From Ponticoccus alexandrii (GTDB lineage: Bacteria; Pseudomonadota; Alphaproteobacteria; Rhodobacterales; Rhodobacteraceae), in NCBI RefSeq assembly GCF_016806125.1, contig NZ_CP047166.1, forward strand, positions 372,001 to 436,000: 64,000 nucleotides of DNA. The letters run 5' to 3'. The position numbers were made by a program, and so were the translations under genes. This document shows, one piece after another, positions 27,990 to 36,429 of the stretch. The number at the start of each line of letters is the position of its first letter. Position 1 is the stretch's first letter. Below the pieces are notes generated by a model. The model did no database searches, had not been told where the DNA came from, and worked only from the letters and a program-made list of their open reading frames with translations.

Positions 27990-29058
27990 GATCGCGGCGC
28001 GGAAACAGTTGCTTTCCGCGCTGTCTGCCCTGCCCGTTCAGCAGACCCATCCTTGACAACAGGACATTGGCCTCTGCCGCGGTCAGGCTGCGGCAGACGG
28101 ATTTTTCCCTTGGCGCCGAGCGGCTGGCGGCCATCAGCTCGCGCCAAGCGGACGGTGGCATCGACGCCTCGCCCATCGGGCCGGGAAGATAGCTTTCGCA
28201 CCACAGCCCCGGGGTGCGCAGAACCGAGTGGCGGCGCGTTTTCAGGTGAACGTAGGTGATGCGATCCAGCGGCTGGCGGCAAACCCCGGGCAGGCCAAGC
28301 AGATGCCGGGCTGCAACCAGAACGCGGCGCGACCCGAAGACAAGGTTGGCCTCGGGGCAGGTGATCATGACCCGATGCTGCGGCGATAGCCGGATCGGCG
28401 CCGACAGGCCCAGCACCCCCGCATCCAGCACGATCGGCGCCGAGGCCTCGTCGAGCGCCGGGCCGGTCATGCGCGCGGTCCATGTCAGAGGTTCGAACCG
28501 GCGCCCTGCCGTCATGACGGGGTCACCGCGCCTCAGCGCGTCCGCCCGCCGCCACCCGCCGGGCGTCAGGATCGGGGTCTCTGCGGCGAAGCACAGCATT
28601 CCGTCCACCGAGGTAACGTGGCTGCCGCTGTATTCGGTGGGAAGAAAGGTCCCGATCTGCGCGCGGGTGATGTCTGCCGGGTACCAGCCCGGCTGGATAT
28701 CCTCATCGTGAATGCGCACGGCCCAGGTGCCGGTATCGGTGACGGTGACGACAAGGCGCACTGTTTCATCGACCCCGTTCATCGTGATGATGGAGTTCTC
28801 ATAAACCGCGATTTCATGCGCGTTCGTGAGGGTGCCGTCGAAGACGATCCCTTCCCCCAGGGTGGGGTAGGACAAGTCGTCTAGGTCGGTATCGTAGACG
28901 ATCCCGTCCCCATCGAGATCGCGCAGGATATACTCGGTATAGGCATCCGTCGTGATGAGGGTGCCATTCAGCCCGGATCCAAGATTGTCGCTGTTCAGCA
29001 GGCTGAACCCCGGCAGCGTGCCGGGCTGCAACCAGCCCCATATGCGCGTGTCTGTCAT
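27943..29058 (-). CDS. Hint-domain protein with EF-hand-like loop
   Basis: A 371-residue protein. The N-terminal half has a calcium-loop-like DLDGDGIVYDTDL (~48-60), suggesting an extracellular calcium-binding module. The Hint domain starts at CFAAETPILTPGGWRRADAL with the usual cysteine first, and has LSPQHRVMI as the second block. Roseobacters carry many such proteins, often exported by type I systems, but no RTX tail is seen here. Its stop lies within the convergent DUF1150 gene (47-nt antisense overlap). Confidence 0.78.
   Translation of the reverse strand: MTDTRIWGWLQPGTLPGFSLLNSDNLGSGLNGTLITTDAYTEYILRDLDGDGIVYDTDLDDLSYPTLGEGIVFDGTLTNAHEIAVYENSIITMNGVDETVRLVVTVTDTGTWAVRIHDEDIQPGWYPADITRAQIGTFLPTEYSGSHVTSVDGMLCFAAETPILTPGGWRRADALRRGDPVMTAGRRFEPLTWTARMTGPALDEASAPIVLDAGVLGLSAPIRLSPQHRVMITCPEANLVFGSRRVLVAARHLLGLPGVCRQPLDRITYVHLKTRRHSVLRTPGLWCESYLPGPMGEASMPPSAWRELMAASRSAPREKSVCRSLTAAEANVLLSRMGLLNGQGRQRGKQLFPRRDPSAPSPARNRSDAPA
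27997..28021 (+). terminator. Hairpin past the hsp20-DUF1150 operon
   Basis: GCGCGGAAA and TTTCCGCGC form a 9-bp stem with a 7-nt loop, starting 8 nt past the DUF1150 stop. No T-run follows, and the site lies inside the antisense Hint coding frame. Confidence 0.45.
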
Positions 29059-29115
29059 GTGTCGCCCTCTGGGCGTGGCATAGGCGGCAAACCTGAAGAT
29101 AAGCTGAACGAGAAA

Positions 29116-29140
29116 GGGCCGGGAAGATTGTTCCCGGCCC
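29116..29140 (-). terminator. Intrinsic terminator of the sulfurylase gene
   Basis: GGGCCGGGAA/TTCCCGGCCC, a 10-bp stem with a 5-nt loop, followed on the minus strand by TTTCTC. It lies 25 nt past the stop at 29165. Confidence 0.7.
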
Positions 29141-29164
29141 TGTCCGTCAGTTGAAACGACCTTG

Positions 29165-31240
29165 TCAGCCGGCGATCAGGCCCATGCTTTCCAGCTTCAG
29201 GATCACCTGATGCGCGCAGTTGTCGACGTCGACATTCTCGGTCTCGACGCGCAGTTCGGGGGTCTTGGGCTCTTCATAGGGGTCCGAGATCCCGGTGAAC
29301 TCCTTGATCTTGCCCTCGCGCGCCAGCTTGTAGAGGCCCTTGCGGTCGCGGCGTTCGCATTCCTCGAGCGAGGTCGCGACGTGGATCTCGAGGAAGGCGC
29401 CGAACTGTTCGATGTCCTCGCGCACGGCGCGACGGGTCGCGGTATAGGGCGCGATGGGCGCGCAGATCGCGATGCCGCCGTTCTTGGTGATCTCGGAGGC
29501 GACATAGCCGATGCGGCGGATGTTCAGGTCGCGGTGCTCTTTCGAGAAGCCAAGCTCGGACGACAGGTTCTTGCGGACGATGTCGCCATCGAGCAGCGTC
29601 ACCGGGCGGCCGCCCATCTCCATCAGCTTGACCATCAGCGCGTTGGCGATGGTCGACTTGCCCGATCCCGAGAGGCCTGTGAAGAAGACCGTGAAGCCCT
29701 GCTTGGACCGCGGCGGCTTGGTCTTGCGGAGTTCCGACACCACCTCGGGGAAGGAAAACCACTCGGGGATCTCCAGCCCCTCGGCCAGACGGCGGCGCAA
29801 CTCGGTGCCCGAGATGTTCAGGATCGTGACGTTCTCGCGGTCCTCGATCTCGTCGAAGGGTTCGTACTGGGCGCGCTCCTGCACGTAGACCATGTGCTTG
29901 AAGTCGACCATCTCGATGCCGATCTCGGCCTGATGCTCGCGGAAGAGGTCCTGCGCGTCGTAGGGGCCATAGAAATCCTCACCGGCAGAGTTCTTGCCCG
30001 GGCCGGCGTGGTCGCGACCGACGATCATATGCGTGCAGCCGTGGTTCTTGCGGATGATCCCGTGCCAGACGGCCTCGCGCGGGCCGGCCATGCGCATGGC
30101 AAGGTTCAGCAGGCTCATCGAGGTCGTGGCGGAGGGGTACTTGTCCAGCACCGCCTCGTAGCAGCGCACGCGGGTGAAGTGATCGACGTCGCCCGGCTTG
30201 GTCATGCCGACGACCGGGTGGATCAGCAGGTTGGCCTGCGCTTCCTTGGCGGCGCGGAAGGTCAGTTCCTGGTGCGCGCGGTGCAGCGGGTTGCGGGTCT
30301 GGAAGGCCACGACCTTGCGCCAGCCCAGCTTGCGGAAGTAGGCGCGCAGCTCGTTCGGCGTGTCGCGGCGGGCGCGGAAGTCATAGTGCACGGGCTGCTG
30401 GATGCCGGTGACGGGGCCGCCGAGGTAGATCTTGCCCGCCTGATTGTGCAGGTAGTTCACCGCCGGGTGCGCGAGGTCGTCGGCGCCAAAGACCTTCTCG
30501 GCCTCGTTGGCCTTGTTCGGCTCCCACTTGTCGGTGACGGTCATAGTGGCGAGGATCACACCCTCCTGATCGCGCAGCGCGATGTCCTGCCCGTCCTCGA
30601 TCTTGGCCGCGAAGTCTTCGGAGACGTCCAGCGTGATCGGCATCGGCCAGAGGGTGCCGTCGGCCAGCCGCATGTTTTCCACGACGCCGTTGTAGTCTTC
30701 TTCGCTCAGGAAACCCTTGAGCGGGTTGAAGCCGCCGTTCATCAAGAGTTCGAGGTCGCAGATCTGGCGCGGCGTCAGGTCGAGAGAGGTCAGCTCGGCG
30801 GCTTCGACCTTCAGCTTCTGCGCGCTGTCGTAGGAGACGTACAGCTCCGGGATCGGGGCAAGGTTGGATTGCATCAGGGTGCTCCTGTATTTCAAAGGCA
30901 TGAGATCGGTGACGGAGCCGGTCAGCTCCGCGTGAAGGGCGGCGTATTCGGTGAATTTCCGGGACAGGAAGGCCTGCACGAGGCGCTCCTTGGTGGCGTG
31001 GCCGCGGTCGGTCAGCGCGTAGGCAAAGCGCTGGCGGCGGTCCGGTCCCTGCCGTTTGGCCACCGTGAGCAGCCCGGCCTCTGCGGCGGTCCGCAGTTGC
31101 GCGTTCAGGCGCCCCAGAGAGACGCCAAGCGCCTCGGCGGTGGCGCGCTGGCTTGCCTCTGGCGCATGCGCAAGCTGACGCAGCAGCTCGAAGAGCTGCG
31201 CGTCCTCGGCGCGTGCGGGCAGGGGGGCTGGATCGGACAT
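29165..31240 (-). CDS. MarR/EPS-type HTH fused in frame to ATP sulfurylase and APS kinase
   Basis: Sulfate activation: sulfate to APS, then APS to PAPS. One 691-codon frame contains three parts. Residues ~14-105 are a winged helix like MarR-type EPS-associated regulators (SQRATAEALGVSLGRLNAQL, LTDRGHATKERLVQAFLSRK). Residues ~123-510 are ATP sulfurylase (QTRNPLHRAHQE at ~314, GRDHAGPGK). Residues ~515-691 are APS kinase (P-loop GLSGSGKST at ~522). No stop separates the HTH from the enzyme. The internal ATG at 30874 has AGGAG 7 nt upstream and would give the usual 569-residue bifunctional enzyme, so both forms may be made. Confidence 0.85.
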   Translation of the reverse strand: MSDPAPLPARAEDAQLFELLRQLAHAPEASQRATAEALGVSLGRLNAQLRTAAEAGLLTVAKRQGPDRRQRFAYALTDRGHATKERLVQAFLSRKFTEYAALHAELTGSVTDLMPLKYRSTLMQSNLAPIPELYVSYDSAQKLKVEAAELTSLDLTPRQICDLELLMNGGFNPLKGFLSEEDYNGVVENMRLADGTLWPMPITLDVSEDFAAKIEDGQDIALRDQEGVILATMTVTDKWEPNKANEAEKVFGADDLAHPAVNYLHNQAGKIYLGGPVTGIQQPVHYDFRARRDTPNELRAYFRKLGWRKVVAFQTRNPLHRAHQELTFRAAKEAQANLLIHPVVGMTKPGDVDHFTRVRCYEAVLDKYPSATTSMSLLNLAMRMAGPREAVWHGIIRKNHGCTHMIVGRDHAGPGKNSAGEDFYGPYDAQDLFREHQAEIGIEMVDFKHMVYVQERAQYEPFDEIEDRENVTILNISGTELRRRLAEGLEIPEWFSFPEVVSELRKTKPPRSKQGFTVFFTGLSGSGKSTIANALMVKLMEMGGRPVTLLDGDIVRKNLSSELGFSKEHRDLNIRRIGYVASEITKNGGIAICAPIAPYTATRRAVREDIEQFGAFLEIHVATSLEECERRDRKGLYKLAREGKIKEFTGISDPYEEPKTPELRVETENVDVDNCAHQVILKLESMGLIAG
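30874..30886 (-). promoter_or_regulatory. Internal ribosome-binding site and ATG for the unfused sulfurylase
   Basis: On the minus strand AGGAGCACCCTGATG leads into MQSNLAPIPELYVSYD, the normal start of Rhodobacteraceae bifunctional sulfurylases. It lies inside the longer frame, so a separate 569-residue product is likely. Confidence 0.6.
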
Positions 31241-31255
31241 TCCGGTGACTCAATC

Positions 31256-31275
31256 TGTGTTCACGGGTGAACACA
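31256..31275. promoter_or_regulatory. 20-bp palindromic operator candidate
   Basis: TGTGTTCACGGGTGAACACA has two 9-bp perfect arms around a 2-bp centre. It ends 16 bp before the ATG at 31240 of the HTH-sulfurylase frame, where an autoregulatory MarR-type site would be expected. Confidence 0.6.
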
Positions 31276-31374
31276 TGTCACTCTTTGCAGGCGCAGCAAA
31301 GCTCTTTTTGCTTCGACCATAGTAGAAAAGGCCCCGATGTTGCCTGTTTCACGGGGTGTTCGGTCCAGAGAAAA

Positions 31375-31402
31375 GGGCCGGGCGCGAAAAGCGGCCCGGC
31401 CC
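31375..31402 (-). terminator. Intrinsic terminator after rraB
   Basis: GGGCCGGG/CCCGGCCC arms with an inner CGC/GCG stem, followed on the minus strand by TTTTCTC. It lies 76 nt past the rraB stop. Confidence 0.65.
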
Positions 31403-31477
31403 TGTGCGGCGTTGTAGAATGGCTTGGGCGTTCGGCGCCGTGGTTCGGAACGCGGTTCTTTTCTGCCCCCTGCGGGG

Positions 31478-31822
31478 TCAGTCGCTCAGCAGGCCCCAGC
31501 CGTCTGGTGCAAAGCCGTGGCCAAGGGCGGCGCGCGCGGCGATCTCCTCACCGATCCAGATGCCCTCTGCCGAGATCAGCTGGTCGGGCAGGGTGGCGAC
31601 GAGGTAGGGCCCGTCCGCGTCTTCTTCCGCGCCGGGCTCGACCCATTCGCAGTCGAAGCCTTCCAGTGAAAGCGCCTCGGCCAGCGGGCGCCAGTCGGCG
31701 CCGTCGGCCTCAGGGACAAGGAAGTAATCGACGTCCGCGACCTCGGGCAGGTCGCCCTCGTCGCGCATCTCGCGGTAGGCCCTTTGCGTCTCGGCACGCT
31801 GTGCGTCGAAGTCGTGGGCCAT
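31478..31822 (-). CDS. RraB-type ribonuclease E inhibitor domain protein
   Basis: A 114-residue acidic protein with the RraB/DUF695 pattern VDYFLVPEADGADWRPLAEA and FDCEWVEPG. RraB binds RNase E in enterobacteria; the role here is by family only. It starts 1 nt past the trxB stop, so the two form an operon. Confidence 0.75.
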   Translation of the reverse strand: MAHDFDAQRAETQRAYREMRDEGDLPEVADVDYFLVPEADGADWRPLAEALSLEGFDCEWVEPGAEEDADGPYLVATLPDQLISAEGIWIGEEIAARAALGHGFAPDGWGLLSD

Positions 31823-31823
31823 C

Positions 31824-32828
31824 TCAGTGACCGGCGGCGACGGGGGCGCCGTATCCCAGCGGCTCCGTCTCGTCCTTGCCCTCGTCGATGCCCTGCTCGG
31901 CGAGCCAGCGTTCCGCTTCCAGCGCCGCCATGCAGCCCATGCCGGCGGAGGTCACCGCCTGCCGGTACTTGTGATCGGTCAGGTCACCCGCAGCGAAGAT
32001 GCCGGGGATCGAGGTCTCGGTCGAATCGGGCTTGGTGACGACGTAGCCGCCCATGTGGGTTTCCAGCACGTCCTTCACCAGCTCGTTGGCGGGCGCGTGG
32101 CCGATGGCGACGAAGACACCGGCGCAGGGGATTTCCGACAGCTCGCCGGTCTTGACGTTCTTCACCTTCACGCCGGTCACACCCTTGGGGTTGTCCTCGC
32201 CGATCACCTCTTCAAGCTGGTGGAACCAGAGCGGCTCGATCTTGGGGTGCTTCATCAGGCGATCCTGCAGGATCTTCTCGGCCCGCAACTCGTCGCGGCG
32301 GTGGATCAGCGTCACCTTGCTGGCGAAGTTGGTCAGAAACAGTGCCTCTTCGACGGCGGTGTTGCCGCCGCCGATCACGACGATCTCCTTGCCGCGATAG
32401 AAAAAGCCGTCACAGGTTGCACAGGCCGAGACGCCGAAGCCCTTGTAGGCCTCTTCCGAGGGCAGACCCAGCCATTTGGCCCGGGCGCCGGTGGCGAGGA
32501 TGATCGCGTCGGCGGTGTAGGCCGTGCCGGAGTCGCCATGGGCCACGAAGGGCCGCTCGTCGAAGTCGATCTTCTGGATGATGTCGCCGATGATCTCGGT
32601 GCCCATGGCGCGGGCGTGCGCCTCCATCTGGACCATCAGGTCGGGACCCTGGATCTCGGTGTGGCCGGGCCAGTTCTCGACCTCGGTGGTGGTGGTCAGC
32701 TGGCCGCCGGGCTCCAGCCCCTGAACGAGGATCGGGTTCAGCATGGCGCGCGAGGCATAGACGCCCGCAGTGTAGCCCGCAGGGCCAGAGCCGATGATCA
32801 GAACCTTGGTGTGTCGTGTCTCGGGCAT
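31824..32828 (-). CDS. trxB: Thioredoxin-disulfide reductase
   Basis: NADPH-dependent FAD flavoenzyme that reduces thioredoxin. The 334-residue product has [10 protein letters not shown] (13-22), the redox pair C136/C139 (SACATCDGF), the NADPH motif [10 protein letters not shown] and the C-terminal FAD motif [13 protein letters not shown] 32828 has GAAGGAA upstream. It is divergent from an lrp-type gene, a pairing common in the family. Confidence 0.95.
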   Translation of the reverse strand: MPETRHTKVLIIGSGPAGYTAGVYASRAMLNPILVQGLEPGGQLTTTTEVENWPGHTEIQGPDLMVQMEAHARAMGTEIIGDIIQKIDFDERPFVAHGDSGTAYTADAIILATGARAKWLGLPSEEAYKGFGVSACATCDGFFYRGKEIVVIGGGNTAVEEALFLTNFASKVTLIHRRDELRAEKILQDRLMKHPKIEPLWFHQLEEVIGEDNPKGVTGVKVKNVKTGELSEIPCAGVFVAIGHAPANELVKDVLETHMGGYVVTKPDSTETSIPGIFAAGDLTDHKYRQAVTSAGMGCMAALEAERWLAEQGIDEGKDETEPLGYGAPVAAGH

Positions 32829-33023
32829 GATCTTTCCTTCCAACCTGCGCTTTGGCGGTGATATAGCCGCGCGGCGGCGCCTGTGAAAGAGGGCGCCGGG
32901 CGGCCATGCGGTCGCTGCAGGACGCGCGCGGTGAGAAGAAAGAATCTTGCCGTTGCGTGAAACATAATTGCGCGTGGCGCCTGGGCTGATATAATATTCG
33001 CGAAATCACACCCGGGGGGACAT

Positions 33024-33524
33024 ATGCCGTCGCACAGGCTTGATCCGATTGACCGCAAGATCCTGGCAGAGCTTCAGACCGACGGCAGGATGACCAACGT
33101 TGAACTCGCCCGCCGCGTCGGCATCTCTGCACCACCCTGCCTGCGCCGCGTCCGGGTTCTGGAAGAGCAGGGCTTCATCAAGGGCTACCATGCCGACGTC
33201 GACATCCGCGAACTGGGTTTCGAAGTGCAGGTCTTTGTCATGGTGGGCCTGCAAAGCCAGGCCGAGGCAGACCTGAGCGCCTTCGAACGGCGCTGTGTCG
33301 ACTGGTCGCTGGTGCGCGAGTGCCACATGCTGAACGGCGAGGTGGATTTCATCCTGAAATGCGTGGCGCCGGACCTGTCGACCTTCCAGAGCTTCCTGAC
33401 CGGGCAGCTTCTGACCGCGCCCAACGTGGCCAGCGTGAAGACAAGCCTCGTGATCCGGGTGGCGAAGGACGATCCCGGCGTGCCTTTCGATGTGCTTGAG
33501 GATCGGCTGAACCGCTCCGCCTGA
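33024..33524 (+). CDS. Lrp/AsnC-family transcriptional regulator
   Basis: A 166-residue protein. The winged helix DRKILAELQTDGRMTNVELA with RVGISAPPCLRRVRVLEEQG is followed by the AsnC sensor domain (~65-155, GEVDFILKCVAPDL). GGGGGGA precedes the ATG. It faces trxB across a 195-bp gap; in relatives such a regulator is a global amino-acid-responsive Lrp. Ligand not predictable. Confidence 0.9.
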   Translation: MPSHRLDPIDRKILAELQTDGRMTNVELARRVGISAPPCLRRVRVLEEQGFIKGYHADVDIRELGFEVQVFVMVGLQSQAEADLSAFERRCVDWSLVRECHMLNGEVDFILKCVAPDLSTFQSFLTGQLLTAPNVASVKTSLVIRVAKDDPGVPFDVLEDRLNRSA

Positions 33525-33625
33525 GCGGGCTTTATTCCGACAATTGGCGCTATTGCCGCGGGTGTTCATGGTTTCAAAAGGCTTCGGGCCGAAAGTCTCC
33601 GCAGAGGCTGACCCGAGGACCTTCC

Positions 33626-34885
33626 ATGACAGAGCATACACCCCGATTCGAAGCGGACAGCGCTCATGCCTCGTCCGAGGCGCAGTTCCACCTGTCGGAA
33701 CTGCTCTATTCGCGCACCGATGACCGGGGGGTGATAAAGACCGGCAACACGATGTTCCAGCGTGTCGCGGGCTTCGAATGGGAGGATCTGATCGGCGCCC
33801 CGCACAAGATCATCCGTCATCCGGACATGCCCAAGGCCGTGTTTCAGCTGCTCTGGGATCGGATCAAGGCAGGCAAGCCGACTGGGGCCTACGTCAAGAA
33901 CCGCTGCAAGAGCGGGCGGTATTACTGGGTTCTGGCCCTGGTCTCTCCGGCGGAAGGCGGGTTTATTTCGACCCGGCTGAAACCGTCGTCGCCACTTTTC
34001 GAGTCCGTGCGCGACATCTATCAGGCCGCGCTGGCGCGCGAAGCGGGCGGCGCCCTGTCCCCCGCCGACAGCGCCGAGGCCTTGCTGGCCGACATCCGGT
34101 CGGCAGGCTACGCCAATTACGAGACATTCCAGAGCCACGCGCTTGCGACAGAGTTCGAGGCGCGGGCCCGGCAGCTGGGTCGGGCGCTTGACCCGTTCCA
34201 GAAGCGGTTCCTCGACATGGCGAAGGCCATCGCGCAGGTGCAGGTTGAAACCTCTGAAATGACAGAGGCGTTCAAGGCAATCCGCACGGTGCCGATGAAC
34301 ATGCGCATCATCGCCTCGCGGCTGGAAAATGCGGGCGGTCCGATCAGCGCCATCTCTGTGAATTACAGTCAGATGCTGGAGGAGATGTCGACATGGGTGA
34401 AGACCTTCGTTGATGGCGAGGCCTGTGTCTTTGCCCGTATCCGCGATGCGATCTTCACCGGGCAGTTTCTGGGCTTCGCCTCGGCGATAGAGGAGGAGAT
34501 GATCGAGGTCTTCGGCAACGAGATCCGCAACGTGCCCGACTCCTATCCGCCAACGGTGGCCGCCGCGCGCGAGGTCGAGGAGGTCGAAGCGCACCGCCGG
34601 CAATTCATGGATCAGACCGCCGCTTCTCTCACCGCGGTCGAGGCGGAGGCAAAGCGTTTTGCCCGTTCGGTGCTGGACATGAAACGCTATGTGACCGGCC
34701 TCAGCTCGACCCGGATGATGTGCAAGATCGAAAGTGCCGCGCTGTCGGAATCCGGAACCGCCCTCGTCGGCATCGTGGAGCAGCTCGACGCCTGTCAGAA
34801 CGAAATCGAACAGCGCCTTGCCCGGGTGGTGGAGCTCAACTCTGTCATTCAGGGCAACACGTCGATGCTGCGGTCGCTGCATTAG
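33626..34885 (+). CDS. Cytoplasmic PAS-domain protein, Aer-like
   Basis: A 419-residue protein without membrane helices. The N-terminal PAS (~25-120) is of the Aer type (RVAGFEWEDLIGAPHKIIRH, then YVKNRCKSGRYYWVLALVSP), which in Aer binds FAD. The remaining ~300 residues are helical and coiled-coil prone (EVEEVEAHRRQFMDQTAASL) but lack the methyl-accepting signalling hairpin that contacts CheA. It may be a redox sensor with an unknown output. It stands alone after the lrp gene. Confidence 0.75.
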   Translation: MTEHTPRFEADSAHASSEAQFHLSELLYSRTDDRGVIKTGNTMFQRVAGFEWEDLIGAPHKIIRHPDMPKAVFQLLWDRIKAGKPTGAYVKNRCKSGRYYWVLALVSPAEGGFISTRLKPSSPLFESVRDIYQAALAREAGGALSPADSAEALLADIRSAGYANYETFQSHALATEFEARARQLGRALDPFQKRFLDMAKAIAQVQVETSEMTEAFKAIRTVPMNMRIIASRLENAGGPISAISVNYSQMLEEMSTWVKTFVDGEACVFARIRDAIFTGQFLGFASAIEEEMIEVFGNEIRNVPDSYPPTVAAAREVEEVEAHRRQFMDQTAASLTAVEAEAKRFARSVLDMKRYVTGLSSTRMMCKIESAALSESGTALVGIVEQLDACQNEIEQRLARVVELNSVIQGNTSMLRSLH

Positions 34886-35089
34886 GCCCGGCATCTCCGC
34901 GCGGGCGGGGTCTTGGGGTGGCGGGCAAGCAGTCTGCCCCCGCCTCCGTTGTCAGGTATCCTGTTGTGTGCCCCGCCCCGCGATCCGACACCGCCATGAT
35001 CGGGGCCGCGTCGATTGAACGGCCGATTTGATCGTGCCGCGCGCGGGGGCACGAGGCGAAGGGAGCGCCCTTGTCGTCGTCCCGTGGCC

Positions 35090-35878
35090 TCAGGCGTCGA
35101 GCAGGCTGTCGATCACTTCGCGTGCGGTGCGTGTCAGCGTGGTCTGGCCGAAATCCTCGAGACCGGAGAGGTTCGGGAACATCGACAGGTAGAGCGCGCG
35201 CAGGTTCTGTCCCAGCCCCTGCCCGATCGCCTTGCCGGGGTGGTAGGTTTCCATCTCGATCCCGCCGACGGAGATGATCGTGTGCCGGGGCACCATCAGG
35301 TGGTACAATTGCACGGTTCCGGCTGGCGTTACCTGCAGGTATCGGTCGCCGTCCACGTAGTCGGAAACCGGTGCCAGCACCGCCTCTTCGCCCAGCAGCG
35401 ACCGCAGCCTTGGGTGGCGCACGATCATGCGCGCGGCAGGACCGACAAGCGTATCCACCGGCGGATGCCCAAGGCCGAAGGCCGCGGTGGTGATCCGGGT
35501 CATGTGGGTCAGCGTGGTGGCCTCGGCCGCGTGGCCCGGCACATAGGTCGTCGATCCGATCCAGGTCACCGGCTCGGTGCCAGTGGCGGTCTGGATGTAG
35601 TCCCCCGGCACGAGGTCCTCGATGGCGACGGCACCGCGCAGGGTCTCGATCAGGGTGCCGCGCGCAAAGGCGCTTGCACAGCCTTCGAACAGCGGTGTCG
35701 CCGGGGCGATGACCTGTTTGGCGGTGACAGAGAGGTCGGGCAGCAGCGCCGCAACCTCGAACTTGCGCATGAAAGAGACGGCCCGGGCCGGGGGCCGGTC
35801 AGGAGACGGCACCCGCGCCGGAGCGGCGGGCATGGAAAAAGAGCCGGTTCCTGCCAGACCATGACGGATAGAGGACAT
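35090..35878 (-). CDS. Hint-domain protein lacking the usual first cysteine
   Basis: A 262-residue protein. The Hint-like region starts at SAFARGTLIETLRGAVAIED, where the family normally has CFxxGT; here Ala replaces Cys. Later blocks (VTWIGSTTYVPGH, LYHLMVPRHTIISVGGIEME) fit the Hint2 family of roseobacters. Self-cleavage by the standard cysteine route is therefore unlikely. No partner gene is adjacent. Confidence 0.72.
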   Translation of the reverse strand: MSSIRHGLAGTGSFSMPAAPARVPSPDRPPARAVSFMRKFEVAALLPDLSVTAKQVIAPATPLFEGCASAFARGTLIETLRGAVAIEDLVPGDYIQTATGTEPVTWIGSTTYVPGHAAEATTLTHMTRITTAAFGLGHPPVDTLVGPAARMIVRHPRLRSLLGEEAVLAPVSDYVDGDRYLQVTPAGTVQLYHLMVPRHTIISVGGIEMETYHPGKAIGQGLGQNLRALYLSMFPNLSGLEDFGQTTLTRTAREVIDSLLDA

Positions 35879-36022
35879 GTGAACACCCCGAAAAGGTTGG
35901 TCACATCCGTGTTGGCCCCCACCAACAACGCCAGAAGGACAAGTGAGCAGATTTGTTTTTATCGACTACCATAAAGCCCGTTTGGCGGGACCTCGTCAAA
36001 ATCCTGGCGCCGGAACGGCAAA

Positions 36023-36042
36023 AGCCGGGGTAAATCCCGGCT
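36023..36042 (-). terminator. Intrinsic terminator after the 46-residue gene
   Basis: AGCCGGG/CCCGGCT with a 6-nt loop, followed on the minus strand by TTTTG. It lies 86 nt past the small gene's stop at 36128. Confidence 0.6.
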
Positions 36043-36127
36043 TCGTGGTCTGATTGTTCCGTCGTGGTAGACGAAGCTGCCTCAATTGGGCCGCGCCGAC
36101 TCTGGGCCGTGCCGAATCGGCGGCGGC

Positions 36128-36268
36128 TCAGGCGCGCTGACGCTGCGGCTGGGGGCGGTCCTTGCGGCGCGTGATCATCGCGCTGCGCGGCGTGCCGCGA
36201 TCCCACGGCAGGGGGGCGCGGGTGGTCCGGGACGTTTCGACGATGGACTTGATGAAACGGGTTTTCAT
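36128..36268 (-). CDS. Small basic protein of 46 residues
   Basis: Translation from ATG 36268 begins MKTRFIKSIVETSRTTRAPL, continues PWDRGTPRSAMITRRKDRPQ and ends PQRQRA. The pattern MKTRFxKS...LPW(D/E)RG is one I recall in short hypothetical proteins of Rhodobacteraceae. CAGAGGA lies upstream and a terminator downstream. It is rich in Arg and Lys, so nucleic-acid or membrane contact is possible. Function unknown. Confidence 0.65.
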   Translation of the reverse strand: MKTRFIKSIVETSRTTRAPLPWDRGTPRSAMITRRKDRPQPQRQRA

Positions 36269-36429
36269 GGCGGCCTGCTGTCCTCTGCTCAGATTGGTCC
36301 CGGGGGCGCCTTGTGCTGTGGCCGGGGCGGATTCCAGACTGCCGGGAAAATGGGGCAGACTTGTGACCGGAGCCGGATAATCTTAGGCGGGCTGCCGAAT
36401 TGTTTCCGGCACGATGGCGGGGCGGGCCG

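Noticed and set aside
29162-31270. A 702-codon plus-strand frame opposite the sulfurylase gene
   Set aside because: Composition is a mirror of the real gene (Val/Leu/Gly/Arg/His rich), with no domain; typical antisense shadow in high-GC DNA.
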